Assembly (NCBI GenBank): GCA_029378245.1
Contig: JARKIF010000005.1
Span: 1,364,001-1,428,000, forward strand
Source of the DNA: Roridomyces roridus
Taxonomy: Eukaryota; Basidiomycota; Agaricomycetes; Agaricales; Mycenaceae
DNA length: 64,000 nucleotides
Direction of reading: 5' to 3'
The first letter of the stretch is position 1; each line of letters starts with the position of its first letter. Shown piece by piece: positions 32,475-43,584 of this stretch. Below the pieces are notes generated by a model that did not search any database, was not told the origin of the DNA, and saw only the letters and a list, made by a program, of their open reading frames with translations. The position numbers were made by a program, and so were the translations under genes.

Positions 32475-32619
32475 TTCCTTTTGTCGCCGCCTCTCTTCCC
32501 CTTGGGTTTCGTGTCGTCTGTAACTGTGCCATCGTCTCTTGTAGCCACCCTATAGATTATCGCAAATAGTCAAGTACCTTACTAGTGTTGTACATTGTTT
32601 ATCATTCATCAGAACCTCC

Positions 32620-34942
32620 ATGCTTTCGAACTCCATCCTCTTGCTTCTCCTCGCAGGCCTCTGGGATGTCTCCGCAGCCCCGCAACAAATACCTTTACAG
32701 GTCCCCGCGACAACGATCAAGAAACTGAAAGGCCGCTTTCTTCACGCAAGTCAATCCCGCCCAGTCCAGAGCGCCAAGCAACCCTAAGCTCGACGCCAAG
32801 TAGATTACAGACATGCATCCCGACCCATCCTATCACCCAAAGACGTCAGAATCGACCGCCTGCCACCGAAAGAAAGGCAAGAAGAAGAAGAATCGCGCGG
32901 GGTATTATGGAACTCCATACTCGTGCGCCTACTTTTTTGGCTTTCGCACCTCCGTTCAATGGCTGCGTAGGGAATGCGATTCGCCGATGCGGTTAACGAA
33001 TTTCACGCTGGATTATATCGAGAAGAAGGTCCGTTTGCTGCTTCCCCTGTTAGAGAAGGCTAAGGGTCGTACAGTGGGGCTCGGAAATTGATTTTGTGAT
33101 ATGTATGCTCGCAAGAATATTATTTCTCGTCGGCGCTGACCACGAGTAGGGACTGGTGACAACGCAAGACACGATAACGACCACAAACTGCCTCGAACAC
33201 CGCAGGAGATTTACGACCTCAATAGAGCAATAGCAAGCAAGATGACTGCTGTTTTTACCAGCCGCGGGATCCCTGTCGTCCCCAGTCTTGGTTAGTTGTT
33301 TCCCTTACGAAGATGCCTTGCTAATAGGCGCCAAGGAAACAACGACGTCTGGCGTAGGTGGAATTCCCTCCGAGCAGCTAACTCTTGGCTGACTCTGCGT
33401 CTGCAGCCCATGTAAGAATCCAAATCCGGACAGCTCTGTTGCTGAGGCGTGGTGTGAAAGAATATAATGATACCAGGTCCCAACAGCATCACGAATGAAT
33501 TCTCTTCGTATGTCGGTCACAGTGCGGCTTTGGTGCCACAGCTGACTTGCGCAGCATCTGGCAGACGTTCATCCCATTCCCATTTCATCAGATTTTCCAG
33601 CGCGGCGCCTATCACGCCGTCGAGGTGGTACCAGACTCCCTCGCTGTTATCAGCCTAAACACCATGTATTTTTATGACTCTAACAAAGGTTCGTAGGGCG
33701 TCTATGCTACCTGCATCCTTCTCATGCCACGTAGCCGTCGGGGGTTGCGAATTCAAGGATCGTGGCGACGCTGGGAACCTGCAATTTGACTGGCTCGAGG
33801 TTCAGTTGAAGGGCTTCAGAGCCCGGGGTATGCAGGTACGTTCTGTGGATTTCTCTGGTTGCCATCTGTCTCATTGAACGTCTGTAGGTCTGGTTATCAG
33901 GTACAGAAGCTGAGACCGTGGAATTCATTCTTGGTTGATCACTTGGCTACAGGACACGTTCCACCGTCTCCAGGGAATTATTTCCCCGAATGTGTCAGTC
34001 AGGCCGATGTTTCCCGCCCAGAGAATACTCAGACAATTTTAGTATGTTCGCTACGCCGAGCTAGCGCTGCGATTCCAGGACACGATTGTCGGTCATGTAT
34101 ATGGTGTAAGTTGCCAGTTTCCCGCACTACACCACCTGATCGTTTCTGAAGCACATGAACGCTGATCATGTAAGCCTCTTTTCCCATACCGATTTCTGTA
34201 TAACTCTTTCGACAGTTCTTCTTTTTGGAGGCTGATGACCTCCAATTGCGCGATACAGAATCTTTGAAGAAACAAAAGGCGGATTTGTACCAGACTCTAA
34301 TGGCCGACTTTGCTGCAATGCCGACGGCCAAGAACACCAACCTGGACGACTACGCCGTGGTGAATGTGGCACCGGCAGTCGTTCCAAATCCTTACCTGCC
34401 GACCTTTCGAATATTCTCGTACAATGTTACAGGGCCTCGGACTGCCGCAGACTCTCGGGCGCAAACACGGACATCCGCGTGGGGGTGGGAAGGACAAGGA
34501 GGCGCAGTGCAAGCTAGAAGAGAATCGCGATACGTGGAAGTGTCAGCTCAACGAGCCCTGGCATTCTGATCCGAAATCACCGTCGAGGAGTAACCAGCTT
34601 TGGACGCCGCTTGGGTACTCGCAGGTGAGTGTCCGGACCGACCCTCTACCACTGATCAATGATCCTGGGTAGTACTATATACCGCATCTCGAGGAAGCGA
34701 ACAAGACGCATCCGCCGAGTTTCAAGCTGGAGTATGTGACCTTTGGGAGGGATACTCTAGAAGGGTCCGATGGCGTGTTTCCCGTTCCGCGGAAGAACCT
34801 TCCCTCCAATCTGAAGGCAAGGCAGACTCCGTACGAGATGAAGGACCTCACAGTGGGCTCCTGGATTGGAATTGCGCGCGAGATCAGTGACTCGACGAAA
34901 AAGAAGTTGTTTCGTCGATACATGTACCAGGAAGTTCCATAG
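32620..34942 (+). CDS. PPN1: Endopolyphosphatase PPN1 (calcineurin-like phosphoesterase)
   Basis: ATG 32620 starts a signal-anchor segment (MLSNSILLLLLAGLWDVSAA). The metallophosphatase domain follows: KGRFLHITDMHPDPSYHP, TACHRKKGKKKKNRAGYYG, CDSPMRLTNFTLDYIEKK, a WTGDNARHDND metal motif (about 33138-33180, split by an intron), VVPSLGNNDVW, PHNIMIPGPN, VWLSGHVPPSPGNYFPECY and HVYGHMNADHFFFLEAD. The C-terminal region is TPLGYSQYYIPHLEEANK, WIGIAREISDSTKKKLFRRY and MYQEVP, TAG 34940-34942. Ppn1 cleaves long inorganic polyphosphate in the vacuole and matures by processing. More than ten short introns are needed. The lysine-rich insert (KGKKKKNR) is somewhat unusual. The call is firm from colinear motifs. 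Confidence 0.9.
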
Positions 34943-35057
34943 CATCATCACTTTGACTTTGTTTCTTGGCAATGACTAGTGGCAGTGTAACCTTTGCCGG
35001 TTCCGTGATCGTGTTGAGAATAGAAACACGCGTCAGTTCCAGTTGTCCTCTACTGCC

Positions 35058-36225
35058 ATGACTGTTAAGGTATATGAGACCATCCAGTCTTGTGTTGACT
35101 GACTTGCTTTTTGAAAGTTTGTAACGAACCGCATCATCTTCTACGGCAAGTACTCGAGAGCGATCTATGCATTTCCACTGACGATTAGCTCCAGTCGCCG
35201 TCTTCTTGTTGTCGGGAACTGTGCTAGGGCTCGCAGCCCATTTCGCGAGCATATTTCTTCCACATCTACATCGTAACGACGGTCTCTCTCATGTCCGCAT
35301 GCCACGGCTCACCAGCGCGCTAGCGGACTTCACGATTTTCGCGATAATTATCCCGTCTCTAACGATCTTCGCGTTCCTATTCTCGTGCGTCCGCTTCTTC
35401 CCTTTATTCCTCTCTTCAATCCAGGATTTTCAGATTACAATTTGGGCAGCCTCGGTCAGAGGCGCCCATGCTTGCGATCCTGTGGATATTGTGGTTGGGT
35501 AGGCGCGCTCATGCGGTGCAGAACTGCTTATTGACGTCGCTCCAGCCATGGCCGCGTGGTCGACGTGCGTAGTTCATCTCCGCCTTGGTTCCTTTGGTCT
35601 GACGCGGACTGTGCAGGGACGTCGTCGGTCCCATGCAATGTGATGCTCTCACAAAAGACCTGACAACCCCAACGAGAACCGGGACCAGTACGGCCTCATT
35701 CCATGTTTATTTTCTCCTGCTAATTCTGCCACAGTAACACAGAGAGAATATTGCTACGAGATGAAGGTCATCGAGGCCTTTTCCTGGATGCTCTTTGCCC
35801 TCTTCACCTTTGCGTTTGTCATTCTCTTGGTCCTTGTACAACAGGCGGAGCGTTTGGGTCGTCCCGATATTTGGTATGAACCGATCCAAGGTTAGTACCG
35901 CACCCGCTATGTTCTTCTTTACGTTGGTCTTCATCCCCCAACAGAACTGGTGAGCCCCATTCCCTGCAGCAGTAGCAGCTTTGACCTAGTCCACCAGGGC
36001 TGGTTCCATGAATATCCAGGTGAATATTTCGATGTCGAGACCGGAAATCGATCCTTATGCAATTTTGTAGGCTACTACAACAGTAGCCAGCCTCAAGGGA
36101 TGGTCCAATATCACATGCCTTATGGCTATCCGATGGGAGGGTACCCTGCGCAACAGGGCTACCATGGAGGCAACAATCCCGTTTACTCCATCCAACAAGG
36201 GCCTCAAGGGCCTGTGCGTCAGTGA
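35058..36225 (+). CDS. Second MARVEL-like four-helix membrane protein with Gly/Tyr/Pro-rich tail
   Basis: ATG 35058 (MTVKFVTNRIIFYAPVAVFL). Helices after splicing: VAVFLLSGTVLGLAAHFASI, DFTIFAIIIPSLTIFAFLFS, MLAILWILWLAMAAW and FSWMLFALFTFAFVILLVLV. A polar loop before helix 4 holds DVVGPMQCDA and REYCYEMK. The cytoplasmic tail (PDIWYEPIQELGWFHEYPGE) ends in a repetitive QYHMPYGYPMGGYPAQQGYH segment. The second intron requires a GC donor (gcaagt at 35146) to keep FYA-PVAVF in frame; the others are GT-AG. It shares architecture but little sequence with the 27.5-28.6 kb protein. Role unknown; fungal MARVEL proteins are linked to membrane domains and septa. Stop 36223-36225. Confidence 0.75.
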
Positions 36226-36506
36226 TTTTTCGTGTGCAAATGTATTTTTTTCGTGACTTTTTTCGCCAGTTACTCAAGTTCCAGTTACACAAATGTAAGA
36301 CTAGACGTACGATGACCTCGTGTAATACGATTTCACCTATGCACTCGTGTGTTGGGCGTGGCCTCCTCGTGGCCAGATAAGTTTATTTAACGAATCGAGA
36401 ATAGACAGCAGCATCCATGGCACTCTTTCGAGACCACCCCGTTCGTTCTGTTGCCTCAGGCAAGTGGATTTGTTGCGCGATTGAGATCCCAGTCTTGAGA
36501 CGCGAC

Positions 36507-37130
36507 TTAGTGGTGGCGGCGCTCTTTATAGCACACGTCGTGTCGCTTTTCGTATCGTTTTTCCGTAGGTCCTCCAGCTCGATCGGGGACTAGACCAAGA
36601 GACTGCTTTGCAGATGTGTTCCACCTATCGCAGATGTCCGTGGCCATTCTAGCAGTGGGTGGATTGATATATCTGTGAGTACACACGACCAGGAGTTGCG
36701 ACATAATATCGAAGTGGGAGACAGAATCGCTATGCACCATCGACGAGATGGAGGCCTGCTCTCGCAGAACCAGGAAGAGACGATTTTGATTGTTGGGTTT
36801 GGGCTCTTCTGGATGGGTGGGTCTTCCACTGGGCTCGGACGATTGGTGCTGACTAGAACATATAGCTGTACTTCTCGGATGGCAGGCGCTGAAGGCGGGG
36901 AGTAGTACTGAGGTGCCGATCAGAGGGCTGGAAGGGGTGCCGGCGGGAACACAGGGCGTGAGGCGCGAGAGACCAGTTGGGCTGCCCAGACCAGTGCGTC
37001 CGTATCCGTGCTCGTACGATGATGCATACTGTGTCGTCGAAGAGTACACGTTCGGGTAGACCAGTGTAGATTGGCTATGTAAGTAGGCATGAAGGCCGTT
37101 CCGGATTGAGAGGAATTGGCCGTTGATCAC
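36507..37130 (-). CDS. Hypothetical ORF between two plus-strand genes, uncertain
   Basis: Open minus-strand frame of about 207 codons without an ATG near its start (the first codon is GTG), so if real it is part of a spliced gene. It is Ser/Thr/Pro-rich (YPNVYSSTTQYASSYEHGYG) and ends in a charged tail (TEKRYEKRHDVCYKERRHH). No domain is recognised. Its length is above chance in this composition but a shadow cannot be excluded. The 966 bp between the membrane-protein stop (36225) and UBC8 contain nothing else I can name. Confidence 0.25.
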   Translation of the reverse strand: MINGQFLSIRNGLHAYLHSQSTLVYPNVYSSTTQYASSYEHGYGRTGLGSPTGLSRLTPCVPAGTPSSPLIGTSVLLPAFSACHPRSTAICSSQHQSSEPSGRPTHPEEPKPNNQNRLFLVLREQASISSMVHSDSVSHFDIMSQLLVVCTHRYINPPTARMATDICDRWNTSAKQSLGLVPDRAGGPTEKRYEKRHDVCYKERRHH

Positions 37131-37192
37131 GAGTGCTACATAACGAACTCTGACTCTCTCTCTTTACCTTCCACCAGCCCACCGCCGTCGCT

Positions 37193-38028
37193 ATGATAAG
37201 TCGATTCCCGCCCCGCCCCTCCCTTCAACTAACCCTCCACTCCACGCCTCTCCTAGCAAGCGCCGCATCGAGACCGATGTAATGAAGATGTACCGTTTCC
37301 GATTTGTCTTGTGCAACCTCGCCGGAACTCACAACGATGGCTCTTCAGGCTCATGTCAGACTATGAGGTCTCCCTCGTCAACGACAGCATGCAGGAGTTC
37401 TACGTGCGCTTCTATGGGCCGGCCGAAAGTAAGCTGCCGCTGCATGCTGTAGTACTGCTCGCTTATCCCATCAGCACCGTTCGCAGGCGGCGTGTGGAAG
37501 ATTCACGTAGAATTGCCCGACCAATATCCCTTCAAGTCTCCCAGTATAGGCTTCATGAACAAGATATTTCATCCAAATATCGACGAATTGTGCGCAACTG
37601 CTACATTACTCGATTCGGTGCTCATTCACAGGGCAGGAGTGGGTCCGTTTGCCTCGACGTGATCAACCAGACCTGGTCACCCATGTTCGGTGAGAGAGCT
37701 ACACTCGGTCGATGTGCTGAAACCAATTGTGCAGACATGATCAATATTTTCGAGGTATTTCTACCTCAACTGCTGCGATACCCAAACCCCAACGATCCCC
37801 TTAATGGGGAGGCGGCTGCTCTCCTCATGCGCCATCCAAAGGAATATGACGCAAAGGTGAAAGGTGCGTCTGCGTTGCCGATTTCCCGATGATTCTTTCA
37901 ATTCCGCTTCAGAGTATGTCCAGAGGTTCGCAACAAAGGAGGCCGCGGATGCAGCCGCGGATGGGGAGGACGACGACGAAGCCGATGAAGAGATGAGCGA
38001 CATTGGTAGTATGAGCGAGGGCGAGTAG
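37193..38028 (+). CDS. UBC8: Ubiquitin-conjugating enzyme E2 (UBC8 / UBE2H family)
   Basis: From [11 protein letters not shown] (37257 on) the spliced protein is a clear UBC8: [77 protein letters not shown] (active-site Cys in SVCLDV), [20 protein letters not shown] and [16 protein letters not shown]. It ends in an acidic tail ([15 protein letters not shown] 38026-38028) typical of the family. In yeast, Ubc8 works with the GID E3 to degrade gluconeogenic enzymes; histone ubiquitination in vitro is also known. The start is not settled: ATG 37193 followed by a gt donor at 37200 fits a short first exon, but the join to KRRIETD is off by one base. That could be a missing base or a missed exon. 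Confidence 0.88.
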
Positions 38029-38162
38029 GCGCGCCCCATGGACCTTTTGCATCCTTTACACGCCGCAACCCCAGCACTCACCACTCATCTATCTCTGTAC
38101 CTTGCATTCCCTCTTGGATATGTTGTATACCGGTGTAATCATAATGGTTTTAGAAGGTAAAT

Positions 38163-38935
38163 TTAGCCTGGCGTGTCCGCTTTGAGATTGGGTATTGAAG
38201 AGACCACGAGCTCGTCCACTGCCTTTTGCACGTCGCAGGCGACCTTGACGCGGGTGAGAGAACGCTTGACGTGGAACGAATGCATATGTACCTTGACTAG
38301 CGTGTCGATTTGAACCTTGACACTGTCCATTGTGGCCAGCTTGGCCTTGCTCTCCTTGAGCAGCTCCTCCTTTTGTTGAATGAGCTCTTTCTTCCGCATG
38401 TCCAGACTGAGCGATGGGTTAGGCTGAACGTTGGACAGGGAGGACGTAGCCTACCGTTGGCGCTCAACAAATTCAAAGCTTAGTCGGTTGAGAAGAAGCT
38501 GGTGTTCGTCGGCCAGAACATCATCTGTACATGCCTCTGGTGGTGCCAGAAGCTTGAACTCCTCGAACGAGTAGAGCGGGATATCTTGGTACACTGAGCT
38601 AGACGCAGGTTGGAACAAGAACTGAGCGCGCGTGACTGGAGGACTGACGCAAATTGGCGACACTTTTCAATCTCGCGTTCCAGATGGCGCTTTTCGTAGA
38701 GGAGATTCTGGAGACCGAGATGGGACTGGTCCATGTCATGGCGCGCGTCTGTAGTGTCTTTTCTCGTGGCACGAGTGGCCGTGTTGGCGGTACGGGCGAG
38801 AGACTTTAGACGGCCAGTGAGGGCGGATGCACGTGCATGGAGAGCAGCGGCATCGTGGTTTTCGCAGTATTCGGGGTCGACGAGTGACCGCAGGGCGTCG
38901 ATGACGGGGGTGTAGGCGTCTTCAGTGAGTGTCAT
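38163..38935 (-). CDS. THOC5: THO complex subunit THOC5-like
   Basis: Read from ATG 38935 (MTLTEDAYTPVIDALRSLVD) to TAA 38163 with two introns. The family block is clear: GLQNLLYEKRHLEREIEKCR, QDIPLYSFEEFKLLAPPEAC and DEHQLLLNRLSFEFVERQ. A coiled coil follows (KKELIQQKEELLKESKAKLA, then VKVQIDTLVKVHMHSF). It is about 230 residues, a little over a third of human THOC5, matching the short fungal form that keeps only the conserved N-terminal half. THO couples Pol II transcription to mRNA export in the nucleus. It is convergent with UBC8 and divergent from G6PD copy 1 (about 100 bp between starts). Confidence 0.82.
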
Positions 38936-39036
38936 CGGCGGAATTCAAGCCGGTGTTTTCGGGAGTTCGCGCCGGGCTTGTTTATCAGCACAATATCACC
39001 TCAGCGGCGACTTAGTTCTTGCTCCCTCCCACCATC

Positions 39037-40930
39037 ATGTCCAACCAACCACCCCCAGGGAGCATCCCTTCCATGGAGAGCAGCCACGATAACCTCAAGG
39101 AGAACACAGTAATCGTTGGTCAGTCTCGCTCTCGCCGTTCGTCCAACGTCCGTCTTGATTGTCTACGGCAGTCCTCGGTGCATCGGGCGATCTCGCAAAG
39201 AAGAAGGTTTCTGGTCTTTCTCGTGTCCTGCGTCGTCTCATCGCGACTTCAGACATTCCCGGCTCTCTTCGGCCTCTTCAGGCAGGGCTTCCTACCCCGC
39301 GATGTCAAGATCGTGGGGTATGCCCGCACCAAGATGGACCACGCCGAGTATCTCAAGCGCGTCGTTTCCTACTTCAAGAACCCCAACGACGACCCAGAGA
39401 TCACCCAGGCCATCCAGCAGTTCAAGGATGTCTCTACCTACGTCTCTGGCAGCTACGACGAGGGCGAGGCCTTTGCCCAGCTCAACGCACATCTCGAGGA
39501 GATCGAGTCCCACTACAACTCGAAAGAGGCCAACCGCATCTTCTACTTTGCGCTTCCTCCCAGCGTCTTCGTCCCGGTGGCCAAGAATCTGAAGGAACAG
39601 TGCTATGTTACCAACGGAGGCGTGAACCGCGTCATCGTCGAGAAACCTTTCGGCAAAGACCTTGATTCGGCGCGCGAGCTGCTCAGCTCCCTCAAGCAAT
39701 ACTGGACAGAGGACGAGACGTTCCGTATTGATCACTATCTGGGTAAAGAGATGGTAAAGAATCTGCTCGTACTTCGCTTTGCCAACGTCGCGCTCGGTGC
39801 CGCTTGGGATAAGAACCACATCTCCAACGTCCAGATCACCTTCAAGGAGCCCTTTGGCACCGAGGGTCGTGGCGGCTACTTTGATGAGTTCGGCATGATT
39901 CGGGATGTTCTGCAAAACCGTAAGCATATACGTTACCGGCATTCAAGTCAATTTCCCAACACCCGAACAGATCTTTTGCAAGTCCTCTCGATTTTGACTA
40001 TGGAACGCCCCGTCTCGTTCTCCGCCGAAGACGTTCGTGATGAAAAGGTATTTTCTTCTTTACTTGCCATCTCGCAATTGACCATGAATAAAAACAAGGT
40101 CAAAGTCCTCCGTGCGATCCCACCCATCGCACGCGAAGACACTCTGCTCGGTCAATACGTGTCGGCTAATGGGAAGCCCGGTTACCTTGATGATGATACG
40201 GTCCCACCCAACTCGGTCTGCCCTACCTTTGCCGCCACGACCCTCTTCATCCACAACCCCCGGTGGGAAGGTGTCCCGTTCATTCTCAAAGCCGGAAAGG
40301 GTGTGTTCTGTGGCCGTTGTTACGCGTTTGGCTGATGAATTTCCGTGTAGCCCTGAACGAAGCCAAGGTCGAAGTCCGCATACAGTTCAAGGACGTTACC
40401 CAGGGCATTTTCAAAGATATTGCCCGGAATGAACTAGTCATCCGAATCCAGCCCTCGGAAGCCGTATATCTGAAACTCAACGCCAAGACCCCCGGCCTGT
40501 ATACACGCGCCATGCCGACCGAAATGGACCTTACTTACAAACGGCGATTCACGGAGACTAAAATTCCCGAGGCGTACGAGGCACTCATCCTTGATGCGCT
40601 CAAGGGAGACCACTCGAACTTTGTCCGCCACGACGAACTGGATGTGGCTTGGAAGGTGCTTGGAGTTGTTGGGTGATTTCAACGACCCACTGACGCACGA
40701 TAGATTTTCACCCCAATCCTCCACTGGATCGATGGCAAGGATGGAGCACGGCCACGCCCGGTGCCATACCCGTATGGCTCACGTGGTCCCAAAGAATTAG
40801 ATGCTTTCATCCAGAAGTATGGGTTCAAGCGGGCCAACGACGCTTAGTATGTTGTGATTTCCTCCAGTGCAGCAGATTGCTGATTTTCTGCAACAGCGTC
40901 TGGCCTGTGACTAACCTTGCCTCGCTGTGA
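39037..40930 (+). CDS. ZWF1: Glucose-6-phosphate 1-dehydrogenase, copy 1
   Basis: ATG 39037 (MSNQPPPGSIPSMESS). NADP motif VIVVLGASGDLAKKK across an intron, then TFPALFGLFRQGFLPRDVKI, VEKPFGKDLDSARELLSSLK, catalytic RIDHYLGKEMVKNLLVLRFA, ISNVQITFKEPFGTEGRGGY, QVLSILTMERPVSFSAEDVR and WEGVPFILKAGK. The end is ELDAFIQKYGFKR, then a final small exon VWPVTNLASL; stop TGA 40928-40930. All frames join cleanly. First enzyme of the oxidative pentose phosphate pathway and a main cytosolic NADPH source. Immediately followed by a second, diverged copy in the same orientation, 187 bp away. Confidence 0.96.
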
Positions 40931-41117
40931 AGATTCCACATTTAGACTTGGAGTGTACTCGTACCGTGTATCTCCTATGCAAACCAAATGTAACAACAAA
41001 ATACCATTGAAACATGAATTCACGTGGAATAATTGCCTATCTAAGCGATTGGAGGAGTGCTTCCAAATTGGGACGTGTATTGATCGACCGTTGCCAAGCA
41101 CTTTGAACTCTTCCACT

Positions 41118-43125
41118 ATGGGCTGGTATCGCGCTGTGAAAGAGAAATTGGCCACAGCCGCCACCAAGCGCGATGCAAAGCGCAAGTCTCTCGTACCAAC
41201 CAGCCCGACGGCGCCGGCTGGCCCGACGCCACACATGGGCAGCTCTGCCGTCGTTTCCTCGTCCAGCGATGCCGCCCACTATGAGATGAAGGGCAATACC
41301 ATAATCGTCGGTGAATCCGACAGACTACGTGGTTAGTCCACCTTTCTGACGGGCTGTCCAGTCTTCGGCGCCTCTGGGGACCTGGCCAAGAAGAAAGTGC
41401 GTAAACCGCGTTACAGGGGCTGTCATTTTTCTTTACCTCTGGTCCAGACCTTTCCAGCGCTCTTCCGTCTTTTCAGGCAAGGCTTCCTGCCAAACGATGT
41501 CAAGATAGTAGGGTATGCCCGAACCAAGATGGACAAGGCAGAGTTCCATTCGCGCGCGACATCGTACATCAAAAAGTCGGACGACGACGCCGGTCTTGCG
41601 GAATCCATCGACAAATTCAAGGATACGTTAACCTACGTCGATGGCGACTACGATACAGGAGCGGCGTTCGATGTGCTCAATGCCCATCTGCTCGAGATCG
41701 AGGCCCACTACACGTCCGAAGACAAGAATCGCCTCTTTTACTTTGCTCTGCCGCCCAACGTGTTCGTGACTGTGGCAAAGAACATCAAGGAGCATGTCTA
41801 TGCTAGTCCGGGCGTTAATAGAATAATTGTAGAGAAGCCGTTTGGCAAAGACCTCGATTCGGCACGCGAGCTGCTCAGCTCGCTGAAGCAGTACTGGTCG
41901 GAGGAAGAGACGTACCGGATTGACCACTACCTCGGAAAGGAGATGGTCAAGAATATACTCGTGCTACGCTTCGCCAACGTCGCGTTTGCCTCTTGTTGGG
42001 ACAAGTCCCACATATCCAACGTCCAGATCACATTCAAGGAGCCGTTTGGTACGGAAGGTCGGGGTGGCTACTTTGACTCGTTCGGAATTATCCGCGACGT
42101 GCTGCAGAACCGTAACTCTTTTTGTCCCTGGTCGATGCGCGCCTGCTGATGCCAGCCCTCCAGATTTGCTCCAGGTGCTGTCCATCTTGACTATGGAGCG
42201 TCCGGTGAGCTTTTCAGCGGAAGACATCCGTGATGAGAAGGTGAGAGCCCTGTTTCTCAACTGATCGAGCTCTGGACCGTGTTGGACAGGTCAAGGTTCT
42301 GCGCTGTATCCCCCCCATCGCTCAGGAGGACACACTCTTGGGGCAATACGTGGGTGCCGACGGGAAGCCAGGCTACCTCGACGACGATACGGTCCCGCGC
42401 GGCTCGGTTTGCCCGACATTTGCGGCGACGACACTATGGATCAACAACCCCAGATGGGAAGGAGTGCCATTCATTCTCAAGGCCGGCAAAGGTATAATGA
42501 ATGGCCGTTATTTCTGTGTGCTGACAGAGTGGCAGCCTTGAATGAAGCCAAAGTCGAAGTACGGCATCCAATTCAAGGATGTGACGCAGGGAATCTTCCA
42601 GGATATTGCCCGGAATGAGCTTGTCATCCGCATCCAGCCGTCCGAGGCGGTGTATCTCAAGATGAACGCCAAAACACCCGGATTACAGACGCACGCGATG
42701 GTGACCGAGATGGACCTCACATACAATCGACGCTTCGCGGAGGCCAAGATCCCCGAGGCGTACGAGGCGCTCATCCTCGATGCCCTGCAGGGCGATCATA
42801 GCAATTTTGTTAGGCATGACGAGCTTGACGTAGCGTGGAAGGTTCGTGTCTTTTTTTCTTCTCGAGACTAGCAACAAATCGTGTCGCCGGTAGATTTTTA
42901 CCCCGATCCTACACTGGATCGACGGCAAGAATGGGACTCCGCCCCATCCATCGAGTTACCCATACGGTTTGCGGGGGCCGCAGGACCTAGACAAATTTAT
43001 CCAGAAGTATGGGTACCATCGAACGACGGCAAACTAGTACGTTCTCTCGTTTTTCTATTCCAAGCTAACGCTGCTAACACGATGAATCTAGCGAATGGCC
43101 TGTCACGAATCTCGCGAAGGCATGA
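41118..43125 (+). CDS. Glucose-6-phosphate 1-dehydrogenase, copy 2 (tandem paralogue, frame break)
   Basis: ATG 41118 starts an N-extension of about 40 residues absent from copy 1 (MGWYRAVKEKLATAATKRDA, then LVPTSPTAPAGPTPHMGSS). The enzyme then matches copy 1 exon for exon: VFGASGDLAKKK, TFPALFRLFRQGFLPNDVKI, IVEKPFGKDLDSARELLSSL, RIDHYLGKEMVKNILVLRFA, PFGTEGRGGYFDSFGIIRDV, WEGVPFILKAGK, and the final exon EWPVTNLAKA, TGA 43123-43125. Intron positions are conserved. At 42562-42565 one extra base after AKVEVR breaks the frame just before IQFKDVTQGIFQDIARNEL; copy 1 has no such base. All catalytic residues are otherwise kept, which argues for a recent lesion or a sequence error. The N-extension could change localisation; that is inference. 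Confidence 0.9.
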
Positions 43126-43584
43126 AGCGCGTAGCAGTAGTGTTATTTTAGACAAATAGACAAATAATTCAAGAGACTGAGTGTGAGTACGTATTAGAGT
43201 CGCGCCGTGTCTTCGGGCGGTGATCAGACCCCGAGGGACGGGATCGCGCACATCAGCCTTTCCTGTCTCGCAAGTGCCGACTTTGACGCACGCAGCTCGC
43301 TGCCCACGATCCGGGCCCCGTCCGGAAGACGTGACTGGCTGCTTGCTTCCACGCAGCGACAAGACGGTTAATCTCTCAGCATCCGACCAGTACGCCGGTT
43401 ATGTTATACCTTGGGAGGGATCGCGACAACTCTCCGCGGATAGATGTCCGTCCAAACTTTAATTAGATTGCTGTGGTCTAGGATAATGTGCGATGCGATG
43501 CTACAAGTGCGTGAGATGTTGTATGTTTAACAGAGAATGCGTCAAAGGAAAGAATACAATGCAAAAGACAAGAAAGAGCAGCGC
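43126..43584. other. Intergenic region, convergent 3' ends
   Basis: 459 bp between the end of G6PD copy 2 (+) and the end of the RING-LON gene (-). It should hold both terminators. No convincing ORF, RNA gene or repeat was seen. Confidence 0.5.
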
